In this document: in pieces, positions 8,683-17,913 of the stretch | Numbering within the stretch: position 1 is the stretch's first letter | Layout of the letters: each line of letters starts with the position of its first letter | Origin: Methylobacterium sp. | GTDB lineage: Bacteria; Pseudomonadota; Alphaproteobacteria; Rhizobiales; Beijerinckiaceae | Assembly (NCBI RefSeq): GCF_019745455.1 | Contig: NZ_JAIETD010000033.1 | Coordinates: 62,001-126,000, forward strand | Direction: 5' to 3' | DNA length: 64,000 nucleotides | The notes under the pieces: generated by a model | What the model was told of the DNA's origin: nothing | The model's database searches: none | The model's input: only the letters and a program-made list of their open reading frames with translations | Position numbers and translations under genes: made by a program

Positions 8683-9503
8683 GGCGCATCAGCCAGATTT
8701 CCGACCTCCATTTCGGGCGAACCGATCCCGCGGCGGTCGAGGGCCTCGTGGCGGAGTTGAACGGGGAACCGCCGGACCTCATCGTGGCGTCAGGCGATTT
8801 CACCATGGCGGGCCGACGACGCGAGTACGAGGAGGCGCGTGCCTTCCTCGCACGATTGCCGCGCCCCTGGATCGCCGTGCCGGGCAACCACGACCTCTCG
8901 CCCTATCACATCACCCAGCGCTTCCTCAAGCCGTTCGCCCGATACCGGCGGTACATCTGCCCTGAAACGGAACCGGTCTTCGAGGACGATGAGATCGGCG
9001 TGGTCGGCCTCAACACCGTGCGCCGCTGGGCGCCCGAGCGGGACTGGTCGCAGGGCAGGATCGGGCGCAGGCAGATCCTCAGAGCGGCGTCGCGGTTGAA
9101 CGCGATGCCGCCGCACCTGTTCAGGATCGTGGTCGGCCATCACCCCTTCATGCCGCCGCCCTGGGACGAGGAGGCACGGATCGTCGGCCATGCGGTTGAG
9201 GCGCTGGCCGCCTTTCGGGAATGCGGGGTCGGCCTGACCCTAGCAGGCCACCTGCATCGCCATTACGCCCGGTTCGCGCAAGCCGGCACCGGAGGCGTCC
9301 AGACTGACGGATCACGGCCGGACCATGGAAAGGGGCGTCTCCTGGCGGTCCAGGCCGGCTCAGCAACATCGACTCGCCTCAGGGGGAACGAGCCGAATGC
9401 CTATAACCGGATCACGATCGACGCCGGTCGCGTCTCAGTGACCGCGAGGATCTGGACCGGCAAGACCTGGGAGGACGCACCAGACGCCAAGGCTGCCAAA
9501 TAG
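8679..9503 (+). CDS. Calcineurin-like metallophosphoesterase
   Basis: Two-metal phosphoesterase of the calcineurin/CpdA/LpxH superfamily. All metal-binding motifs are present in order: SDLHFG (residues 8-13), SGDFT, PGNHDLS, VVGHHPF and AGHLHRHY. The 274 residues lack a signal peptide, so it should act in the cytoplasm. It overlaps the lipid kinase-like gene by ATGA, suggesting a shared pathway, possibly phosphate turnover on lipids or lipid precursors. A cyclic-nucleotide or UDP-diacylglucosamine hydrolase role cannot be excluded. A convergent hairpin follows before tsf. Confidence 0.9.
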   Translation: MRRISQISDLHFGRTDPAAVEGLVAELNGEPPDLIVASGDFTMAGRRREYEEARAFLARLPRPWIAVPGNHDLSPYHITQRFLKPFARYRRYICPETEPVFEDDEIGVVGLNTVRRWAPERDWSQGRIGRRQILRAASRLNAMPPHLFRIVVGHHPFMPPPWDEEARIVGHAVEALAAFRECGVGLTLAGHLHRHYARFAQAGTGGVQTDGSRPDHGKGRLLAVQAGSATSTRLRGNEPNAYNRITIDAGRVSVTARIWTGKTWEDAPDAKAAK

Positions 9504-9510
9504 TCTGATC

Positions 9511-9550
9511 GCCGCAGCATTCGGCCCTCCTTTGAGCGGGATGCTGCGGC
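9511..9550. terminator. Hairpin between convergent genes
   Basis: A perfect 10-bp inverted repeat (9511-9520 with 9541-9550) around a 20-base spacer lies exactly between the phosphoesterase stop and the end of tsf. There is no strong T-run on either side, but position and symmetry suggest a shared bidirectional terminator. Confidence 0.55.
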
Positions 9551-9560
9551 GTCGTGGAGT

Positions 9561-10481
9561 TTAGCGCGACATCGCCGCGACTTCGGCGGCGAAGTCGGGA
9601 CCCTCTTCCTTCTCGATGCCCTCGCCGAGGGCGTAGCGCACGAATGCCGTGAGCTTGACGGGCGCGCCGGCCTTGCCCTCGGCCTCCTTCAGCACCTGAG
9701 AGACGGTCTTCGAGCCGTCATGCACGAATGGCTGCTCCAGAAGGGTGACCTCCTTGTAGTAGCTCTTGAGTCCGCTCTCGACGATCTTGGCGAGGACGTG
9801 GTCGGGCTTGCCGGCGTTCTTCTCGCGCAGGATGTTGCTCTCGCGCTCGAGGGTCGCCTGGTCGACGCCGGCGGCATCGAGAGCGACCGGATTCGTGGCG
9901 GCGACATGCATCGCGATCTGGCGACCGAGTGTAGAGAGCACCTCGACGTCGCCCTCGGATTGCAGCGCCACGAGGACGCCGATCTTGCCCAGGCCCGTGC
10001 TCACCGGCGAATGGACGTAGGAGGCGATGACGCCCTTAGTCACGTCGAGCTTGGCGACGCGGCGCAGGGTCATGTTCTCACCGATGGTGGCGATGAGGTT
10101 GGAGAGCGTCTCCTTGATCGTCGCCGAGCCGCCGGGGAAGTGCGCCGCCTCAAGGCCTTCGAGCGAGCCGTCGGTGTCGAGGGCGATCTTGGCGGCCTCG
10201 CGGGCGAAGGACTGAAAGCTGTCGTTGCGGGCGACGAAGTCGGTCTCGGAATTCACCTCGACGATCGCGGCGTGACGGCCGGAGGATTCGACGGCGACGA
10301 GGCCCTCGGCCGCGACACGGCCGGCTTTCTTGGCGGCCTTGGCGAGGCCCTTCTTGCGCAGCCAGTCGACCGCGGCTTCGATATCGCCATCGGTCTCGTT
10401 GAGCGCGCCCTTGCAGTCCATCATGCCCGCGCCGGTCTTCTCGCGGAGCTCCTTCACCAGTGCGGCGGTGATGTTGGCCAT
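9561..10481 (-). CDS. tsf: Elongation factor Ts
   Basis: Guanine-nucleotide exchange factor for EF-Tu. The N-terminal UBA-like segment reads [20 protein letters not shown] and continues into [13 protein letters not shown]. The exchange-site motif is ETDFVARND, where Asp and Phe insert next to the EF-Tu nucleotide pocket. Two core subdomains follow. The 306 residues match the family. It is downstream of rpsB with a hairpin-containing gap, the normal rpsB-tsf order. Confidence 0.98.
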   Translation of the reverse strand: MANITAALVKELREKTGAGMMDCKGALNETDGDIEAAVDWLRKKGLAKAAKKAGRVAAEGLVAVESSGRHAAIVEVNSETDFVARNDSFQSFAREAAKIALDTDGSLEGLEAAHFPGGSATIKETLSNLIATIGENMTLRRVAKLDVTKGVIASYVHSPVSTGLGKIGVLVALQSEGDVEVLSTLGRQIAMHVAATNPVALDAAGVDQATLERESNILREKNAGKPDHVLAKIVESGLKSYYKEVTLLEQPFVHDGSKTVSQVLKEAEGKAGAPVKLTAFVRYALGEGIEKEEGPDFAAEVAAMSR

Positions 10482-10531
10482 GGCCGGTCCTCTCTCGGTA
10501 GGGTTCTAGCGTAGGGTTCCAGAAGGTCGAG

Positions 10532-10558
10532 AGCCCGGCGCCATCAAGGCACCGGGCT
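10532..10558 (-). terminator. Hairpin between rpsB and tsf
   Basis: An 11-bp stem with one G-U wobble (10532-10542 with 10548-10558) around a five-base loop sits about 50 bases after the rpsB stop. There is no clear T-run on the minus strand, so it may be a partial terminator or processing hairpin that lowers tsf relative to rpsB. Confidence 0.5.
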
Positions 10559-10610
10559 TCCGTTGAAGATCAAATCCGTCGATCACGGCCGCAAGACGGG
10601 CCGTTGCGCA

Positions 10611-11678
10611 TCAGGCGGCGGCGGCAGCCTCGACGAACCCACGGGCCTGGTCGACCCAGCCGTCGCGGCCGATGCGGCCGTTGAGCTTGAGGTCGGTATC
10701 GACCTTGGCGACGTCGGCATCGCTCATCGAGGCGATCTGCCAGTAATGGTAGATGCCGGCATCGTTGAGCTTCTGAACGATCTGCGGACCGGCGCCGTGC
10801 AGCTTCGACAGGTCGTCGGGGGCGCCGCGCGGAGCCGAGAGGAGCTCGAAATGCTCGGTCGATTCGACGAGCGCGGCGACGTCCGCCGCCGAGATCGCGT
10901 CGGATTCCACGGAATGCGCGACGTCGTCGTTGGCCGGGAGTTCCTCGGCCACGGGCTCCTCCGAGGCGCCGAGATCGACGCCGCTCGAACCCTGGCCGCG
11001 CGAGATTCCGTCGATGGCCGCACGGGCGACGAGGTCGCAGTAGAGCGAGATCGCACGGCCGGCATCGTCGTTGGCGGGCACGACGTAGGTGATGCCGTCG
11101 GGGTTGCAGTTGGTATCGACGATGGCGGCGACCGGGATGCCGAGGCGCTGAGCCTCCTTGATCGCGAGTTGCTCCTTGTTGGTGTCGATCACGAACAACA
11201 GGTCGGGCACGCCGCCCATGTCCTTGATGCCGCCGAGGGCCTTCTCGAGCTTCTCCTTCTCGCGGGCGAGCATGAGACGCTCCTTCTTGGTGAGGCCCAC
11301 GGCCCCGCCCTCAAGGGTTTCGTCGACCTTGCGCAGGCGCTGGATCGAGCCCGAGATGGTCTTCCAGTTCGTCAGCATGCCGCCGAGCCAGCGGGAGTTG
11401 ACGTAGTACTGCGCCGAGCGCTTGGCGGCCTCAGCGATGGTGTCGGCTGCCTGGCGCTTGGTGCCGACGAACAGCACGCGGCCGCCCTTTGCGACGGTGT
11501 CGCTCACCGCCTGCAGCGCCTGGTGCAGCGCCGGCACGGTCTGGGCGAGATCGATGATGTGGATGTTGTTGCGAGTCCCGAAGATGTAGGACTGCATCTT
11601 CGGGTTCCAGCGATGCGACTGGTGTCCGAAGTGCGCGCCCGCTTCGAGGAGCTGACGCATGGTGAAGTCGACGGCCAT
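10611..11678 (-). CDS. rpsB: 30S ribosomal protein S2 with C-terminal HhH-like tail
   Basis: Small-subunit protein S2, the last-assembling protein at the head-body junction. The core is clear: [24 protein letters not shown], the LFVGTKRQA segment, [27 protein letters not shown] and [24 protein letters not shown]. The start is the ATG at 11678 (MAVDFTMRQ), giving 355 residues, about 100 more than E. coli S2. The extra C-terminus has an acidic linker and then a compact domain, [21 protein letters not shown], continuing [14 protein letters not shown]. This resembles a helix-hairpin-helix fold seen on some alphaproteobacterial S2 proteins. The frame is intact. Confidence 0.97.
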   Translation of the reverse strand: MAVDFTMRQLLEAGAHFGHQSHRWNPKMQSYIFGTRNNIHIIDLAQTVPALHQALQAVSDTVAKGGRVLFVGTKRQAADTIAEAAKRSAQYYVNSRWLGGMLTNWKTISGSIQRLRKVDETLEGGAVGLTKKERLMLAREKEKLEKALGGIKDMGGVPDLLFVIDTNKEQLAIKEAQRLGIPVAAIVDTNCNPDGITYVVPANDDAGRAISLYCDLVARAAIDGISRGQGSSGVDLGASEEPVAEELPANDDVAHSVESDAISAADVAALVESTEHFELLSAPRGAPDDLSKLHGAGPQIVQKLNDAGIYHYWQIASMSDADVAKVDTDLKLNGRIGRDGWVDQARGFVEAAAAA

Positions 11679-11942
11679 GATGCTTCTTCTCTTCCGGTTG
11701 ATGCCGCCGCGGAGGAAGCGATCGACGCCTAGGGGCGAAGACCACCGGAAACGCCTCATTCAGGCATGAGGCCGGCTCCGCGTGTGGAATGGCCGGGGCC
11801 TTACCAGAGCCGGGATGAAGAGACAAGAGCTCCTCACAGGCATCGGAGTAGCCGAGGGGCCTCTGCGCGAAAAGTCGGGCGCTGTTCGGCACGATCGTGA
11901 GTCAGCAAGGGTTTGGCGTGACTTTGCAGCCCGCTCATGGCT

Positions 11943-13163
11943 TCATGCCGCCGCCAGGACATCCGCTTCCTCAGCCGCCGCCCTTACGGCTTCGGCCATC
12001 ACGCGGTTCCGACCCGCATGCTTGGCGGCGTAGAGGGCGTGGTCGGCAGCCGCAATCAATGAAGCGATGTCGGTCTCCGGCGCGATACCGCTCGCGACCC
12101 CGATACTGGCGGTCACGAACCCACCGACCCCGGGGTGCGGTATCGCAGCGTTCTCAATCCCACGACGCATGAATTCGGCGGTCACCATCGCCTCGGCGAC
12201 GCCCGCCCCCGGCAGAAGAACCAACATCTCCTCTCCGCCAAAACGAAACGTGAGACCGTGCCGCTCCTCGGCGATCTCAGAGATGCACCGGCTCACCGTG
12301 CGAAGACAGGAATCTCCCGCGATATGGCCTTGGCTGTCGTTGAAGGCTTTGAAGTGATCGATGTCGAGCAGGATAACCGACACGGCACGGGGTAGATCGA
12401 CGGCGTCTTGCCATATCCCGTCGCCGGTCTCGGCGAGATGGCGACGGTTGAACAGCCCCGTCAGCGGATCGGTCCGCGCGGAGGCTTCGATTTGCTCGCG
12501 CAGGAGCTGTCCTCGGAGGGCGAAAAGAAAGCTGCGCCGTTCGCCGTGTTCGAGATAGTATGTGGTGAGCGTGATCAGCACACACGCCGTCGCGAAGAAC
12601 ATGACGATGCCGAGGTAGGTTTCGGCATCGAAAGCGCCGGAGATGTACGTCGTGGCCAATTGAATTGACAGCATGCTGACGAGCCCGGCTACTGCAAACC
12701 GAAAACGAAGGCGGCTTACAATTGTCGAGAACATCATGACCAAGAGGCTGCCATATTGGTAGTTCAATCTGTAGGAGCTTTCGCTAAACATCATCGCAAT
12801 TGTCGGCAGCGCCACTGCGACGAATCCTGCAGCAAGGGTCAAGCTCTCCAGTATGAAGGCTGAAGGTTTAAAGTAATAGCTCGTTACAACCATCGATAGT
12901 ACAATTGGCGTAAAAATGCCAATTCGCAGAAAAATCATGACATGAAACATATCATTTAAAGTCACGAAATCGACGATAAGAAATAGATCATATAAAATCA
13001 TCGCGACGACGCCCGCCGTCATCATCATATGTAGTCTAGGACGCGCAGAGTAGTTCTCAAAGACCGCCTCGATCGATGGAGAGAATACGAGCCGACGCGA
13101 GCCAGATGCGATCTCCCGCTCGATCTCCTCAACGGATATCGCCTGCGTCTCAACTCGCGGCAT
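11943..13163 (-). CDS. Membrane-bound GGDEF diguanylate cyclase
   Basis: Probable c-di-GMP synthase. The N-terminal half (about residues 40-200) contains about six hydrophobic helices, including MMMTAGVVAMILYDLFLIVD and the stretch around IVLSMVVTSYYF, with no recognisable sensor domain. A GGDEF domain follows: DPLTGLFNRRHLAE, LLDIDHFKAFND and the active-site RFGGEEML. The usual inhibitory RxxD about five residues before GGEEF is not present (ERHG there), so product feedback may be lost. The start is taken at 13163 (MPRVETQ). An ATG at 13202 and the frame start at 13259 are alternatives. The membrane half is clearly more AT-rich than its neighbours. Confidence 0.9.
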   Translation of the reverse strand: MPRVETQAISVEEIEREIASGSRRLVFSPSIEAVFENYSARPRLHMMMTAGVVAMILYDLFLIVDFVTLNDMFHVMIFLRIGIFTPIVLSMVVTSYYFKPSAFILESLTLAAGFVAVALPTIAMMFSESSYRLNYQYGSLLVMMFSTIVSRLRFRFAVAGLVSMLSIQLATTYISGAFDAETYLGIVMFFATACVLITLTTYYLEHGERRSFLFALRGQLLREQIEASARTDPLTGLFNRRHLAETGDGIWQDAVDLPRAVSVILLDIDHFKAFNDSQGHIAGDSCLRTVSRCISEIAEERHGLTFRFGGEEMLVLLPGAGVAEAMVTAEFMRRGIENAAIPHPGVGGFVTASIGVASGIAPETDIASLIAAADHALYAAKHAGRNRVMAEAVRAAAEEADVLAAA

Positions 13164-13280
13164 GGACTGAAAACCCCTTCGATTGCTCCTTGTTAGGGCC
13201 ATTGCGTTACCGCACAATTGACGCATTCGGTAAATGACATTCCCGAAAGATCGACGCAAACGACACTACAGACATTCAAT

Positions 13281-14075
13281 TCAGTCGAATATCTGGCCGA
13301 CCTCTTCTGTATTCAGGATGCGGTAATCCCCAGCCTTCAGGCCAGCCGGCAGAGCGATACCTCCGACACGGTCTCGGTGGAGCGCCAGGACGTGGTTCCC
13401 GACCGCCGCGAACATCCGGCGGACCTGGTGGTAACGGCCCTCGTGCAGCGTTACGGCTGCATGGTTGGCGCCGTGAACGTCGAGAGAGACCGGCAGCAGC
13501 GGCTTTTCCTCTCCTTCGAGCATCAGCGCTCCGCTGGAAAAGATGCCCGCCTCGTCGCCGCGTAGAGGGCGATCCAGGGTCACCTGATAACGCTTGGCGA
13601 CGTTCGATTTCGGCGAGATCACACGGTGCAGCAGCGCACCGTCGTCGGTAAGCAGCAGAAGGCCGGAGGTCTCCTTGTCGAGGCGGCCGATCGTCGACAA
13701 TGCTGGGTCGCGACGGCGCCAGCGCTCGGGCAGGAGACCATAAACGAGCGGGCCCGCTTCCTTGTGCGAGCAGGTGACGCCGAGGGGCTTGTGCAACATC
13801 AGAGTCAGTCCCGGCGGTGGATCGAGCGGTTCGCCGTCGATCTGCAGACGCACGGGCAGATCCGGACCGGCCGCCAGGCGCTGGCCCACATCCGTTACCG
13901 GTGCGCCATCGAGAACGATGAGCCCGGCACGGGCGAGAAGGCCGATCTCGCGGCGCGACCCGTACCCGAGATTCGCCAGCAGACGATCGAGACGGACTGT
14001 CGGCGCCTTGTTCACCACTGGAACACGACCATGCGGGACCCTGACTGGGCTGCCTCGGCGACGCGGCATGCCCAA
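13281..14075 (-). CDS. RsuA-family 16S rRNA pseudouridine synthase
   Basis: Stand-alone pseudouridine synthase of the RsuA/RluB/E/F family. An N-terminal S4-type RNA-binding segment (RLDRLLANLGYGSRREIGLL) precedes the catalytic domain. That domain carries LMLHKPLGVTCSHKE, the catalytic-Asp motif GRLDKETSGLLLLTDDG, and later GRYHQVRRMFAAVGNHVLAL. Small size and the KEAGPLVYGLLPERW insert suggest an RsuA-like 16S target, but this is inference. The start at 14075 is uncertain, since the first 20 residues are not family-like and a GTG near VVNKAP could serve. It is divergent from the large secreted protein gene. Confidence 0.9.
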   Translation of the reverse strand: MGMPRRRGSPVRVPHGRVPVVNKAPTVRLDRLLANLGYGSRREIGLLARAGLIVLDGAPVTDVGQRLAAGPDLPVRLQIDGEPLDPPPGLTLMLHKPLGVTCSHKEAGPLVYGLLPERWRRRDPALSTIGRLDKETSGLLLLTDDGALLHRVISPKSNVAKRYQVTLDRPLRGDEAGIFSSGALMLEGEEKPLLPVSLDVHGANHAAVTLHEGRYHQVRRMFAAVGNHVLALHRDRVGGIALPAGLKAGDYRILNTEEVGQIFD

Positions 14076-14279
14076 GCGGAAACGTCATTCAGAACAGCGA
14101 GGTCGCAGGCCATTCCGGCGGCGTTGCGAGCGCCGGGCTTGGCGTAGCGAGATCTGTGCGGTGCCGTCATCTCAGTGTCACTCGCGGTTCCTACGAGCGG
14201 TTCCATCAGTGCGGGGTGACTCCCGACGAAGCCGCCTCCCGGCGCCGTCCCACTACAACAGAACGGGGAAACGCCCACC

Positions 14280-16925
14280 ATGTCGTCCGGAATCGCAAAT
14301 CCAGCCCCCATCGACGTCCGGACGCAACTGCCCTCGCTTCAAGGAGCGGTCACGACCCCGGCCGGCTCGAACGCCGTCGACCTTGTGCGCCTCGGCGCCT
14401 TCTCGGCAGCCGGCGGCAATGCCGAGGTCGTGACCTTCGATCCCATCAGCGACCGCCTTTTCATCCTCAACGCCACCGCCGGCCGCATCGACATCGTCCA
14501 GATCGATGCGGTGGGCGGCCTGACCGCGGCGGGAACGATCCCCCTGACGGGTCTCGCCAATTTCGGTGCAGCGAACTCGGTCGCGGTCCGCAACGGCGTG
14601 GTCGCGGTGGCCTACCAGGCTCCGAACGCCACGGATCAGGGCAGCGTCGCCCTGTTCAACACCAGCGGGAGCCTGCAATCCGTGGTGCGGGTCGGATCGC
14701 TTCCCGACCAGCTCGCCTTCACGCCGAACGGCCAGCGAATCATCGTCGCCAACGAGGCGGAGGCGGCCTCCACGACCAACAACCCGAACGGCACCGTCAG
14801 CATCATCAGCCTCGAGAACGGCGCGGCGAGTGCCCGCGTCACCAACACCATCACCTTCGATTCGCTGAACGGCTCCGAGGCGGCACTGCGCGCCCGCGGC
14901 CTGGCGATCTTCCCGGGCCAGAGCGCCGCGGCAGATATCGAGCCCGAATACGTCACGGTGTCTCCAGACGGCACCCGCGCCTATGTCACCCTGCAGGAGG
15001 TGAACGGCGTCGCGATCATCGACCTTACCAACCCGAATGCGAGCCGGCCGATTGCGATCCAGCCGCTCGGCGGCGTCGACCGCTCGCTGCCCGGCAATTT
15101 GTTCGATCCGAACGACCAGAACGGGATCTCGCTGCGCAACGCCGCGGTGACCGGCCTTCTCCAGCCGGACGCGATCGCCTCCTTCTCCGTGGGCGGCGCG
15201 ACCTACTTTGTCACGGCGAACGAGGGCGACGGGCGCGTCGGCACCGGGCTCGAGGAGCAGGACATCGCTCGGCTTAGCAGCGCGAGCGTCCGCCTCGACC
15301 CAACGGCCTTCCCGAACGCAGCGGCGCTGAAGGCGAACTCCGATCTCGGCCGCCTCAACGTCCTGACCCGGGTCGGAGACACCGACGGAGACGGCGACAT
15401 CGACCAACTCTTCACCTATGGCGGGCGCGGCATCACCATCTTCCGCCAGGAGGCCGACGGCAGCATCACCAAGGTGCGCGAGACCGGCGGCGAGTTCGAG
15501 CGGATCACTGCGGCGCTTAGCCCCGACATCTTCAACCAGAACCAGGGCAACGGCCAGGTCGATAACCGCTCCGACGACAAGGGGCCGGAGCCCGAGGGCG
15601 TCACGATCGGCACGGTCGACGGCCGCATCTACGCATTCGTCGGCCTGGAGCGGACCGGAGGCGTCATGGTCTACGACGTCACTGATCCGGCCAATGCCCG
15701 CTTCGTCACCTACGAGCGTCCCCTCGTCGCCGATGCCGGCCCCGAGGTCCTCACCTTCATCAGCGCCGCCGATAGCCCGACCGGCACTGCCCTCGTCGTC
15801 AGCGCCAACGAGGTCGGCAACACCACGACCCTCTATGAAGTCGTGACCCGCGGCGGCATCTCGCTCACCGGCACCGCCGGTAACGATACGCTGACCGGGA
15901 CCGCCGGCAACGACCGGATCTCGGGCCTCGCCGGCAACGACACCATCACCGGAAGCCTCGGTAACGACGTCCTGCGCGGCGGCGCGGGAATCGACACGCT
16001 CGTTTACAATGCGAGCTTCGCGAACCTTCAGGTCGGGCAACTCCGGGGCCAGACCACGGTCACCGGTCAGGAAGGTACCGACACGGTGTCGGGCTTCGAG
16101 CGGGTGGTGTTCAGCGATGCGGCCATCACGCTCGACGACGGGTCTCCACTGGTCGACGACTTGTTCTATCTCGCCAACAATCCGGACGTGTTCCGGTCAG
16201 GGAGAGACGCGGACGCGCATTATGCCGAGTTCGGCTTCCGCGAGGGCCGCGACCCGAACGCCTTCTTCTCGACGACCGGGTACCTCGCCGCCAATCCGGA
16301 TGTGCGCGCCGCCGGCGTGAATCCACTCAACCATTACGACACCAATGGCTTTCGCGAAGGCCGCGATCCGGGAGCGAGCTTCGACAACGAGTTCTACTAC
16401 GCCGCCAATCCGGACGTGCGAGCTGCCGGCGTCGACCCGCTCGCCCACTATCTCGAGTTCGGCCAGGCCGAAGGCCGTTCCATCAACGCCGCGATCGGGC
16501 GGGCAAGCGACATCGGTGCCGCACGCGGCTTCGATGCCGAGTTCTACTTGCTCGCCAACGCCGACGTGGCGCGCGCGGCGATCACCGCGGGCGGCGACAG
16601 CTTCGCGTTCGCCCGCAGCCACTACGGCAATCTCGGTGCGCGCGAGGGCCGCGACCCGAACTCCGTGTTCGACACGGACGCCTACCTGGCCCGTTATAAC
16701 GACGTCGCCGCAGCCGGGATCAATCCGCTGACGCATTACACGCAATTCGGCTTCCGCGAGGGCCGCGATCCCTCGGCCGGCTTCGACAGCTCGGCCTATC
16801 TCGCGGCCTATGCGGATGTGCGAGCGGCCGGCATCGACCCCATGACCCATTACCTGCAGTTCGGCATCTATGAGGGGCGCCTCACCTTCGGTGACGGAAC
16901 CCTCGGCGCCGGCAGCGTCGGCTAA
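14280..16925 (+). CDS. Large secreted choice-of-anchor-I/RTX protein with C-terminal repeats
   Basis: An 881-residue protein without an N-terminal signal peptide. Residues about 25-525 resemble the beta-propeller choice-of-anchor I (esterase-like) family: DLVRLGAFSAAGGNAEVVTF, TVSPDGTRAYVTLQEVNGVA, and a late GPEPEGVTIGTVDGRIYAF. RTX calcium-binding nonapeptides follow (GTAGNDTLTGTAGNDRISG and on), then six repeats of about 38-46 residues to the C-terminus. Lack of an N-terminal signal plus RTX repeats suggests type I secretion. No ABC/HlyD secretion genes are adjacent. It stands alone and is divergent from the pseudouridine synthase gene. The biochemical activity is unknown; phosphoesterase or adhesion roles are guesses. 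Confidence 0.85.
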   Translation: MSSGIANPAPIDVRTQLPSLQGAVTTPAGSNAVDLVRLGAFSAAGGNAEVVTFDPISDRLFILNATAGRIDIVQIDAVGGLTAAGTIPLTGLANFGAANSVAVRNGVVAVAYQAPNATDQGSVALFNTSGSLQSVVRVGSLPDQLAFTPNGQRIIVANEAEAASTTNNPNGTVSIISLENGAASARVTNTITFDSLNGSEAALRARGLAIFPGQSAAADIEPEYVTVSPDGTRAYVTLQEVNGVAIIDLTNPNASRPIAIQPLGGVDRSLPGNLFDPNDQNGISLRNAAVTGLLQPDAIASFSVGGATYFVTANEGDGRVGTGLEEQDIARLSSASVRLDPTAFPNAAALKANSDLGRLNVLTRVGDTDGDGDIDQLFTYGGRGITIFRQEADGSITKVRETGGEFERITAALSPDIFNQNQGNGQVDNRSDDKGPEPEGVTIGTVDGRIYAFVGLERTGGVMVYDVTDPANARFVTYERPLVADAGPEVLTFISAADSPTGTALVVSANEVGNTTTLYEVVTRGGISLTGTAGNDTLTGTAGNDRISGLAGNDTITGSLGNDVLRGGAGIDTLVYNASFANLQVGQLRGQTTVTGQEGTDTVSGFERVVFSDAAITLDDGSPLVDDLFYLANNPDVFRSGRDADAHYAEFGFREGRDPNAFFSTTGYLAANPDVRAAGVNPLNHYDTNGFREGRDPGASFDNEFYYAANPDVRAAGVDPLAHYLEFGQAEGRSINAAIGRASDIGAARGFDAEFYLLANADVARAAITAGGDSFAFARSHYGNLGAREGRDPNSVFDTDAYLARYNDVAAAGINPLTHYTQFGFREGRDPSAGFDSSAYLAAYADVRAAGIDPMTHYLQFGIYEGRLTFGDGTLGAGSVG
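15870..16001 (+). repeat. RTX nonapeptide repeats
   Basis: Tandem GG/AGNDxL-type calcium-binding units inside the large secreted protein: GTAGNDTLTG, GTAGNDRISG, GLAGNDTITG, GSLGNDVLRG and GGAGIDTLVY. About five units form a short beta-roll. They suggest calcium-triggered folding after export through a type I system. Confidence 0.9.
16143..16884 (+). repeat. Six tandem YLAANPDVRAAG...HY..FG.REGRDP repeats
   Basis: The C-terminus of the secreted protein carries six copies of a repeat. The consensus is FD..YLAANPDVRAAG, then DPL.HY..FG.REGRDP. Most copies are 38 residues (114 bases); copy 3 has an about 12-residue tail and copy 4 an internal insertion. Copies 2 and 3 are the most alike. The pattern is degenerate at DNA level, indicating an old duplication. 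Confidence 0.85.
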
Positions 16926-16989
16926 CCTGGAGCCGCCGCACTGCCTTCAGCAAGCGGGACGCGAGGGGCGGCGGCCCCGCCTTGCAGCG

Positions 16990-17913
16990 TTACTTCCGGG
17001 CTTCGTAGATTTTGTAGCCCCCCGAGGAGGCCACGAGGGTCGCGCTCTTGAACGCACCCTTGAGGGGCGCTTCGTAGGGAAGATGCGCATTTGCCGTGAG
17101 CCAGAGCGTGCCTCCCGGCCGCAAAGCCTCTGCCGCACGCCGGATGAAGACCTGGCCGAGCGCCTGGTCCTCGACGCTGCCGTCGTGGAAGGGCGGGTTC
17201 ATCACCACGAAGTCGAGCCGATCCGGAGTGGAATCGGCCGCACGGATATCGGCCCAGCGGATGTCGGCACGCGGGTCCGCGACGTTGCGACGGGCCATCT
17301 CCACGGCGCGACGGTCGATGTCGACCAGGGTCATGGCGGTGACGGCCGGGGAGGCCAGCACCGCTCGGGCAAGCACCCCGATGCCGCAGCCGAAATCGGC
17401 TCCCCTGCCCGATAGCGCCGGCAGGTGGGCGAGGAGAAGGGCTGTCCCAGGGTCGAGCCGATCCCAGGAGAAGACGCCCGGCTGGGTGCACAAGGCGAGG
17501 TTGTCGATGTGGCGGGGCGCGCCATCGCGGATCACCTCGTCGAGGGCCATGAGGGATGGGGGCCGCGCGACGTCGCATATCCGGTGATGGCGCTTGGCGA
17601 TCTCGGCCGGTTCGCAGCCGAATGCCTTGAGTTCGCGCCCGAGGCGAGCACCGCCGCGATCCTTCGGCGCCATGGCGGTCAGCCGCCCGCCAGGGCGAAG
17701 CGCCCTGAGCGACAGCGACAGCGCGTAGCGCCGCTCCAGCGTCCCGGCGGGCGCCACCATCACGACCCGATCCAGGCTGCCGGCATCGAGATCCTCGAGC
17801 CGGACCGAGCCGGGGATGAGCGGCGACAATTGGGCCGCATCCGCCGCGACCTCGACGAGATCAGGCGGCGGCGATCCGTAGACGGCATCAGGAGCGGGCA
17901 TCGGCAATATCAT
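16990..17913 (-). CDS. RsmC-like class I SAM methyltransferase
   Basis: A 307-residue methyltransferase built like RsmC. An N-terminal degenerate methyltransferase half is followed by a catalytic half with GADFGCGIGVLARAVL (SAM-binding), TLVDIDRRAVEMARRN and the NPPFHDG motif typical of guanine or adenine N-methylation. RsmC makes m2G1207 in 16S rRNA, and this gene probably does the same or a closely related rRNA modification. A conserved C-terminal GGYKIYEARK is present. The start at 17913 leaves a short AT-rich gap upstream. There is no operon partner. Confidence 0.85.
   Translation of the reverse strand: MILPMPAPDAVYGSPPPDLVEVAADAAQLSPLIPGSVRLEDLDAGSLDRVVMVAPAGTLERRYALSLSLRALRPGGRLTAMAPKDRGGARLGRELKAFGCEPAEIAKRHHRICDVARPPSLMALDEVIRDGAPRHIDNLALCTQPGVFSWDRLDPGTALLLAHLPALSGRGADFGCGIGVLARAVLASPAVTAMTLVDIDRRAVEMARRNVADPRADIRWADIRAADSTPDRLDFVVMNPPFHDGSVEDQALGQVFIRRAAEALRPGGTLWLTANAHLPYEAPLKGAFKSATLVASSGGYKIYEARK

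Noticed and set aside
14012..14311. 99-residue minus-strand frame overlapping the start of the RTX protein
   Set aside because: Overlaps two better supported genes and shows no family features.
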